Assembly: GCA_010279815.1 (NCBI GenBank) | Contig: QEOQ01000212.1 | Span: forward strand, 350,647 to 361,815 | Direction of reading: 5' to 3' | Origin: Brachionus plicatilis | Taxonomy: Eukaryota; Rotifera; Eurotatoria; Ploima; Brachionidae | Length of the DNA: 11,169 bases | In this document: piece by piece, positions 8,701 to 11,169 of the stretch | How the letters are laid out: each line of letters starts with the position of its first letter | How positions within the stretch are numbered: position 1 is the stretch's first letter | The notes under the pieces: model-generated | Seen by the model: the letters and a program-made list of their open reading frames with translations, nothing else | The model's database searches: none | Told to the model about the DNA's origin: nothing | Program-made: the position numbers and the translations under genes

Positions 8701-9355
8701 ATAAGTTGGAACTATTTTCGAAATGGGCAGTAATCGGTGCACACTGGGAACTTGATTGGTATCCAAGCGGTAACAAGCTAGAACAATGTCATCCAATTTG
8801 AAGACAACATTGGCCTCTGGTTCAAAGTGAATGCTCAATATATCCTCTGGTTCAATTTGAGAAACTATCATTTCAAATTCATCGGAAAGAATTTTGGTCG
8901 GCAAAGGTCTCAAACCATACTTTTGTCCAATAATTGTCTAAATTTTATTTTTATTATTAAAAAAAAATAAAAGATATTTATTTTAAATTACAACAAAATT
9001 TGGCCCAACAGATACTTTTTTGCAATTGAGTATTTCTTTGAGACAGAGCTCAGTAGTTCCGTGATACTCGTAAGCGTCACTTGGGATGCCCCAGCGCATG
9101 TCAACAGCCTGAAAGTCGATGTCATAATTAACTCGACAGTAGTCTTTGAGTTTTGGATAAATTTTTTCTATAAGATAGTCTCTTTCTGAATTGGTATCTA
9201 ATTTAAATTTAAATTTAAATTTAAATTTTTTATTTTCAATCAAAACCTGTGAATGTTGAACTAAGGAATATTCGAACATTTTTTTTGCGCAAGTCTGGAA
9301 CGTTATCGTATTTTCCTTTGAGAATTTCGATAGTTGTTTTCAAGTCGAGTGACAT
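1885..9355 (-). CDS. NACHT and WD-repeat domain (NWD1-like) protein, 5' part, six exons
   Basis: Spliced gene read right to left: 9355-9247, 9197-8992, 8937-8550, 6539-5977, 4830-4732, 2740-1885. This gives 2221 coding nt, i.e. 740 residues plus one nt. All five internal junctions are GT..AG and keep frame, and each junction restores a conserved family motif. Seen in order: DUF4062-like domain (about residues 25-230: FLSSTFTDT 30-38, VDMRWG 68-73, GPNF 101-104, GQKYGLRPLP 109-118), a linker ending in FFGRE, Walker A GESGCGKTS (439-447), Walker B IIIILDSLDQL (541-551), and a downstream helical region with LTEPQW (660-665) and LPLFLKLIYD (678-687). Family knowledge: NWD1/NWD2-type proteins are cytosolic STAND ATPases whose C-terminal WD40 repeats act as a sensor or oligomer platform. 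The C-terminal part is off the left edge. A role in innate sensing or signalling is inference only. The ATG at 9355 fits the usual short N-terminal lead before the first domain strand. Confidence 0.88.
3101..3691. mobile_element. TIR-bounded DNA element (591 bp) with TA flanks, carrying a zinc-finger-like frame
   Basis: Inverted termini TTTGGT(A/G)CTACCCTAAA... extend about 28 bp inward with one mismatch, and to 35 bp with two mismatches if outer A/T bases are counted (3094-3128 versus 3664-3698). A TA dinucleotide flanks both ends (3099-3100 and 3692-3693), consistent with Tc1/mariner-type insertion. Three copies of GTGAACTG sit just inside the left end (3120-3127, 3135-3142, 3143-3150), like subterminal binding repeats. 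The interior carries a minus-strand reading frame ending at 3299. Confidence 0.7.
3299..3487 (-). pseudogene. Zinc-finger-like C-terminal coding fragment inside the TIR element
   Basis: A 62-codon frame bounded by TGA (3490-3488) and TAG (3301-3299), with no good start. It reads as a helical acidic part (EEADKIVNEILEKADND) and then a Cys/His cluster: CNLC, a further Cys, GNWGLMLH and KSKSH. The pattern C-x2-C ... H-x4-H with GNW..MLH recalls BED-type fingers of transposases, which is a guess. An upstream frame (FELCDKFERMGIISYHAS) overlaps in a different phase, suggesting a frameshifted longer protein. It looks like the tail of a gene carried by the element and now broken. Confidence 0.45.
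3732..3858. mobile_element. Tc1/mariner-type MITE (127 bp) with TA duplication
   Basis: Arms 3730-3757 and 3833-3860 are inverted copies with 26 of 28 bases matching. The ends read TA-CAGTA...ACTAACTTGTAC, i.e. CAGT-type termini flanked by TA on each side. Homology continues inward at lower identity, so the whole element can fold as one imperfect hairpin. It is too short to encode a transposase, hence non-autonomous. Confidence 0.75.
3958..4240. mobile_element. hAT-type MITE (283 bp) with 8-bp target duplication
   Basis: The termini CAGAGTGGTCAAAAG (left) and CAGAGTTGGCCAAAAG (right, reverse complement) match hAT ends (CAGRGnTGGcCAA). Immediately outside both is the identical octamer ATCAGAAT (3950-3957 and 4241-4248), the 8-bp duplication expected for hAT insertion. 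The interior has repeated AAAGTCAAAGT and its complement near both ends and no reading frame. Non-autonomous insertion into intron 5. Confidence 0.85.
4512..4625 (+). pseudogene. Non-LTR retrotransposon reverse-transcriptase fragment (YADD)
   Basis: The + frame after TAA 4509-4511 reads ELIKFKCKIYADDIKIIIEIE, then VFAKIKEWTNFWLR, then TAG. YADD (4539-4550) is the catalytic motif of reverse transcriptases, and the following W..W.L spacing is that of LINE RTs. Only this palm fragment remains, stop codons lie on both sides, and it runs antisense to the NWD-like gene close to exon 5. It is too decayed to classify by clade. Confidence 0.7.
4732..4830 (-). CDS. NWD-like gene exon 5 (Walker A micro-exon)
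   Basis: A 99-nt exon encoding 33 residues (423-455) that carry the nucleotide-binding P-loop GESGCGKTS (Gly439, Lys445, Thr446). I placed the acceptor at TATTTAAG|ATT because only this choice is phase 0 with exon 4 and gives the expected bridge FFGREHLTVK-IRNYLLNGS before the P-loop. The donor is TCA|GTAAAT. The open frame continues past the donor into hydrophobic, low-complexity sequence that is intron. It lies about 100 nt from a LINE reverse-transcriptase fragment on the other strand. Confidence 0.87.
4868..4891. repeat. Small inverted repeat ATTTTACGT / ACGTAAAAT
   Basis: Nine-base perfect arms (4868-4876, 4883-4891) followed by CCGAAAAGTGAAAAAG. A related arrangement (GATTTTACG ... CGTAAAATC then GTGAAAAA) occurs at 10317-10370, pointing to a dispersed repeat family. 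Confidence 0.5.
4981..5176. repeat. Foldback element: 76-bp inverted arms, 44-nt loop
   Basis: The outer 64 bp of each arm (4981-5044 and 5113-5176) are perfectly complementary, starting ACGGCCAATT and ending AATTGGCCGT. Another 12 bp match with one mismatch (to 5056 and from 5101). The loop is 5057-5100. The whole forms one long hairpin within intron 4 of the NWD-like transcript. No transposon terminus type is recognised and only a weak AAA repeat flanks it. Confidence 0.85.
5645..5815. repeat. Less A/T-rich island with nested inverted repeats, possible hAT-like end
   Basis: Composition differs sharply from its surroundings. It contains TGCTCGC/GCGAGCA (7-bp perfect stem), GATCGCC and GATCGACC copies, and GCCGGT..AACCGGCC..GCCGGTTA. 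The right edge, read on the minus strand, is TAGTGTTGGGTTTCGTAC, similar to some hAT termini. A partner terminus and target duplication were not found, so boundaries are approximate. Confidence 0.4.
5977..6539 (-). CDS. NWD-like gene exon 4 (linker up to the NACHT domain)
   Basis: Starts after acceptor ATTTTAG. The split codon A|TA gives Ile235 and ITEKEILSGIMQ, restoring the conserved 'SxTExEv' segment. About 187 codons, rich in Lys, Glu, Asp and Asn, predicted helical. It contains CLCFFRNIENL and ends HHAIEYSEIVGKFFGREHLTVK. The (F)GRE element just before a P-loop is a usual feature of NACHT/AAA STAND proteins. Ends phase 0 at AAG|GTAATT. Confidence 0.85.
6540..8549 (-). other. Intron 3 (2010 nt), no gene seen
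   Basis: GTAAGT donor and TTTTAG acceptor. It is A/T-rich with homopolymer runs and an (AAT)6 microsatellite. A less A/T-rich stretch at about 7400-7780 holds short G-rich runs (near 7624-7680 and 7945-7972), which may be an old element that I could not bound. The + strand Lys/Asn-rich reading frame around 7759-7962 has no recognisable protein features. Confidence 0.75.
7694..7713. repeat. (AAT)6 microsatellite
   Basis: Six perfect AAT units plus AA inside intron 3. Confidence 0.85.
8550..8937 (-). CDS. NWD-like gene exon 3 (end of DUF4062-like domain, linker)
   Basis: Encodes residues 106-234. It opens with TIIGQKYGLRPLP directly after GPNFV, giving the family motif GPNFV-xxxGQ+YG-RPLP. 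The rest includes EFEMIVSQ, a CYRLDTNQVPSVHRLLPI stretch typical of the segment after this domain in NWD proteins, and a helical REHSQIFWEKLKNKLSILLR. It ends in phase 1 at a perfect donor (TCGA|GTAAGT). The open frame runs only a few codons past the donor. Confidence 0.87.
8938..8991 (-). other. Intron 2 (54 nt)
   Basis: GTAATT donor and ATTTAG acceptor enclosing almost pure A/T. Splicing joins GPNFV to TIIGQKYG in phase 0. Confidence 0.85.
8992..9197 (-). CDS. NWD-like gene exon 2 (core of DUF4062-like domain)
   Basis: Begins after acceptor AAATTAG and encodes residues 37-105 (Asp37 is the split codon). Conserved elements visible: ERDYLIEKIYPKLKDYC, FQAVDMRWGIP, TTELCLKEILNCKK and GPNFV. 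The spacing of DMRWG, the CLKEI helix and GPNF matches the N-terminal domain of NWD1/TEP1-class STAND proteins. It ends phase 0 at donor GTT|GTAATT. Confidence 0.88.
9198..9246 (-). other. Intron 1 (49 nt, AAATTT hexamer repeat)
   Basis: GT..AG intron made mostly of about four AAATTT units (9200-9226) between a GTTTTG donor and a TTAG acceptor. It has almost no room for a separate branch site and polypyrimidine tract, typical of mini-introns. Confidence 0.85.
9247..9355 (-). CDS. NWD-like gene exon 1 (start codon, first strand of DUF4062-like domain)
   Basis: Encodes 36 codons plus one nt. It starts at ATG 9355 (MSLDLKTTIE) and ends in VRIFLSSTFT, followed by donor G|GTTTTG. The leftover G joins AT of exon 2 to give Asp, making STFTDT, the hallmark start of DUF4062-type domains. 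An out-of-frame ATG lies 8 nt upstream (see findings). No other in-frame ATG is visible just upstream, and the lead of about 26 residues before the first beta strand is normal for this family. Reading straight through the intron from an internal ATG gives a false protein with an FKFKFK tract. Confidence 0.85.
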
Positions 9356-9829
9356 TATTGCATGAAAATTAAAAAAAAAAATTTATAAACATGAAAGCAA
9401 ATTATTGTTTGACTCCATGGTGATTGAATTTAATGCTTTGAATTATTTTACATTTAATTTAATTCAAGCTTTAAATAATAAAAATTAATTAAATAAATTC
9501 AAAAATCACGGAAATCAATCGAGAGAAAAATTTAGTAAAAAAGGTTTTTTTTAAATTTTCATTTCTTTTTTTCTAATCCAAGTTGTATTTTTTGAATAAA
9601 TAATTAAGTCAATAAAAGGATTATTTTCGGTAGAATTATTAATTTGATTGTCTGAGCTTAAGCTATTTAAGCCCTTTTTTTTAAATTTATATATATATTT
9701 TTTATTTTATTCTTTAAATTTTAAATATTTTTTACTTTCTTAATTTCTAAATTTTTTTATCTGAAGAAGCTTTAGTTCGTCACGGATGAACAAAAGAATG
9801 ATATAATAAAAAATGGTTCTAGTGGAAAA

Positions 9830-9847
9830 TGTGAACAATTGTTCACA
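9830..9847. repeat. Perfect 18-bp palindrome TGTGAACAATTGTTCACA
   Basis: Exactly self-complementary, about 475 bp upstream of the NWD-like start codon. It could be a dimeric transcription-factor site or a transposon remnant (the same GTTCAC word recurs at 170-320 and GTGAAC at 3120-3150). Function is not shown by sequence. Confidence 0.7.
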
Positions 9848-10316
9848 AAAAAATGTGACCATGAGTATCAAGTCAATTAAGTTCAGTTTTTGATTCAAAC
9901 TTTGATTCGGATATTTTAGAGATTCAATTTTTAGTTTTAATAAATTAATTTTTATGTTTATTTATCAAAATTTTTTATTTTCAAAAATTATATTCAAACC
10001 TAATTTTCATTCGAAAGGCTACTTATTCGAATACCGGTTCGTATATTCAATCGTTTTCTTTTCTAGGTGCTGCAATTATTAGAAAAAGATCCAGGATTTT
10101 TCAAATAAATCTGGAAAACAGTTTGGGACATTATTTTCAAAATTTCATGATTTAAAAAGTATAAAATTCTTTTATTTAAAAAAAAATAAATGCAAAAATT
10201 GTCAAATAAGTTAATTTAAATAAAATAAAATTTTAAATAGGTATTAATCTCCAAAAGAGATGAACTTGAAGTTCGCCTTATTTATAAAGTGAAAATCCGA
10301 AACGAGAATTTGACAA

Positions 10317-10355
10317 GATTTTACGATTTTAATTCAGCCAAAATACCGTAAAATC
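10317..10355. repeat. Inverted repeat GATTTTACG / CGTAAAATC
   Basis: Perfect 9-bp arms (10317-10325, 10347-10355) with a 21-nt loop. The right arm and following bases resemble 4883-4908 in intron 4, suggesting a shared dispersed element. Confidence 0.45.
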
Positions 10356-10810
10356 CTAGAGGTGAAAAATAAAGAATTAATTATAAATCAGCTTTATTTT
10401 TCCCTAATTTTAGAAATCAATGCAAAATATTTTAATTTATTTTAAATAAAATGCTGGAAAAAGTGGTTTAGTTTAAAATTAAATTTTAGCTTCTTTAGCT
10501 TAAAATTTTTTTGCAAATATTTATTAAAAATTTTCCAATAACAAGATTATCGAATATTACACCTGAATTTTTTTGAAAAAATTTTTGCTAAATTTTTATT
10601 TTTTCTTCAATTAAGTTTTAAAAAGAGCAAAATTACGATTATTTTCGAAAATTTAAAAAGGGAGGTATTTAATCGATCTCTAAAATTTCTTAATCGATCA
10701 CTAATATTTTTCTATCTCTTATTTTACTAAATACCCTTCACTTATATTTATTAATCTGTCTCCTAAATTAAATAAAAAAGCAACTAATTTTACTTAAAGT
10801 ATCACTTATT

Positions 10811-10820
10811 TTTATTTATT
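10811..10820 (-). terminator. Poly(A) signal of the AT-hook gene (overlapping AATAAA pair)
   Basis: On the minus strand AATAAATAAA gives two overlapping AATAAA hexamers, the first (10820-10815) about 63 nt after the AT-hook frame's stop. Position and strand fit, but the hexamer is common in this A/T-rich DNA. Confidence 0.4.
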
Positions 10821-10882
10821 AAATTGATTTAAAAAAAAAAGAATTGTAAAAAATTTCAAAAAATTTCAAATAAAATAATATC

Positions 10883-10975
10883 TTATAAGTTTTTTCTTGG
10901 TCTACCTCTACCTCTCTTTAGTGGAGCTTCTACTTTCTTACTTATATCACTGCTGGTTGATGCTTGCACTACTTT
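10883..10975 (-). pseudogene. AT-hook C-terminus in the +1 frame of the preceding ORF
   Basis: Open from just after a TGA at 10978-10976 to TAA at 10885-10883. It reads VVQASTSSDISKKVEAPL and then KRGRGRPRKNL. The core GRPR flanked by Arg/Lys is the canonical AT-hook, which binds the minor groove of A/T-rich DNA. No ATG begins this frame, so it must be reached by splicing, frameshift, or be severed by an indel. It overlaps the end of the upstream ORF by about 29 nt, and skipping one base at that ORF's UGA also leads directly into it. Confidence 0.6.
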
Positions 10976-11159
10976 TCAGAGAAGACCAAATCTTTTCATT
11001 ATCTAACCAGTCTTTGGATGCTTTTTGATCGTCGAATGTTCTCTCATAGATCCAGTTCTTCCTGGTTCTTTTCTTTTTATTGGATTCTTGAACCTCGTCT
11101 TCAGATTCTGATTCAGAAGTTACATAGTCATCAACTACTCGATACTCACTATCAGACAT
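10947..11159 (-). CDS. Short charged protein, N-terminal frame of a (frameshifted?) AT-hook gene
   Basis: ATG at 11159, 70 codons, UGA at 10949-10947. It reads an acidic stretch (residues about 1-25, SESESEDEVQE), a basic patch KKKRTRK, then WIYERTFDDQKASKDWLDNEKIWSS. The aromatic/Ala/Leu spacing of this last part recalls the start of a small domain at the N-terminus of MULE-type transposase-derived proteins, but the resemblance is weak. The frame stops just before the overlapping +1 frame supplies an AT-hook. A nuclear, DNA-associated role is inferred from the charge pattern and AT-hook only. The right edge of the window is 10 nt upstream of the ATG, so a longer 5' part cannot be excluded. 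Confidence 0.6.
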   Translation of the reverse strand: MSDSEYRVVDDYVTSESESEDEVQESNKKKRTRKNWIYERTFDDQKASKDWLDNEKIWSSLKSSASINQQ

Positions 11160-11169
11160 TTCAATACTT

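Larger units (their letters stand above)
9356..10882. other. Intergenic region upstream of the NWD-like gene; no gene seen
   Basis: Stops occur frequently in all frames and no protein motif is recognised. It should contain the promoter of the NWD-like gene, but A/T richness makes TATA-like words uninformative. Noted structures are an 18-bp palindrome (9830-9847), the 9-bp inverted repeat at 10317-10355, and a poly(A) signal for the AT-hook gene near its right end. Confidence 0.6.

Noticed and set aside
9198..9279. A start at MFEYSLVQHSQ with an FKFKFK tract
   Set aside because: The ATG lies inside exon 1 in another frame and the Phe-Lys run is the AAATTT intron. The spliced frame restores the conserved FLSSTFTDT motif.
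9376..9392. TATA-like TTATAAAT just upstream of the NWD-like start
   Set aside because: Only about 25-30 nt from the ATG, and such words are everywhere in this A/T-rich DNA.
1..11169. CRISPR array, prokaryotic operon or phage features
   Set aside because: No regularly spaced repeats, no Shine-Dalgarno-led gene runs, and the main gene is clearly spliced.

Overview
The window looks like very A+T-rich nuclear DNA from an animal. Genes are split by canonical GT..AG introns, the intergenic and intronic DNA is crowded with small transposon remnants, and the main gene belongs to the metazoan NACHT/WD (NWD, NLR-like STAND) family. The base composition, two tiny introns of about 50 nt and the AT-hook gene would fit a rotifer such as Brachionus, but that assignment is inference.

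Layout. Almost everything from 9355 down to the left edge is one minus-strand gene read right to left. I reconstruct six exons: 9355-9247, 9197-8992, 8937-8550, 6539-5977, 4830-4732 and 2740-1885. Every intron boundary is GT..AG and all phases agree. Together they encode the first 740 residues of a NACHT and WD-repeat protein. These hold an N-terminal DUF4062-like domain (SSTFTDT..ERDYL, VDMRWG, GPNF, GQKYGLRPLP), a linker ending in FFGRE, a NACHT P-loop NTPase (Walker A GESGCGKTS, Walker B IIIILDSLDQL) and a helical region after it. The last visible exon ends in phase 1 on a good donor, so the remaining exons (expected to include the WD40 repeats) should lie beyond position 1.

Introns 1 and 2 are 49 and 54 nt. 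Introns 3, 4, 5 and 6 are 2010, 1146, 1991 and at least 1884 nt. The long introns are filled with mobile-element debris: a 283-bp hAT-type MITE with a perfect 8-bp target duplication, a 127-bp Tc1/mariner-type MITE, a roughly 590-bp TIR element carrying a zinc-finger-like reading frame, a 76-bp-arm foldback hairpin, and a reverse-transcriptase fragment with the YADD motif.

From 9356 to 10882 is intergenic DNA with no gene that I can see. At the right edge (11159-10883, minus strand) is a short acidic/basic protein gene. Its first frame stops at a UGA, while the overlapping +1 frame encodes a classic AT-hook (KRGRGRPRK) followed at once by a stop, so it is either frameshifted, broken, or an internally deleted transposon-derived gene.

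No CRISPR array, convincing tRNA or rRNA gene, or prokaryotic feature was seen. I did not find a clearly new multi-gene system. The most checkable novelties are the exon reconstruction, the two precisely bounded MITEs, the near-perfect foldback in intron 4 and the AT-hook frame break.
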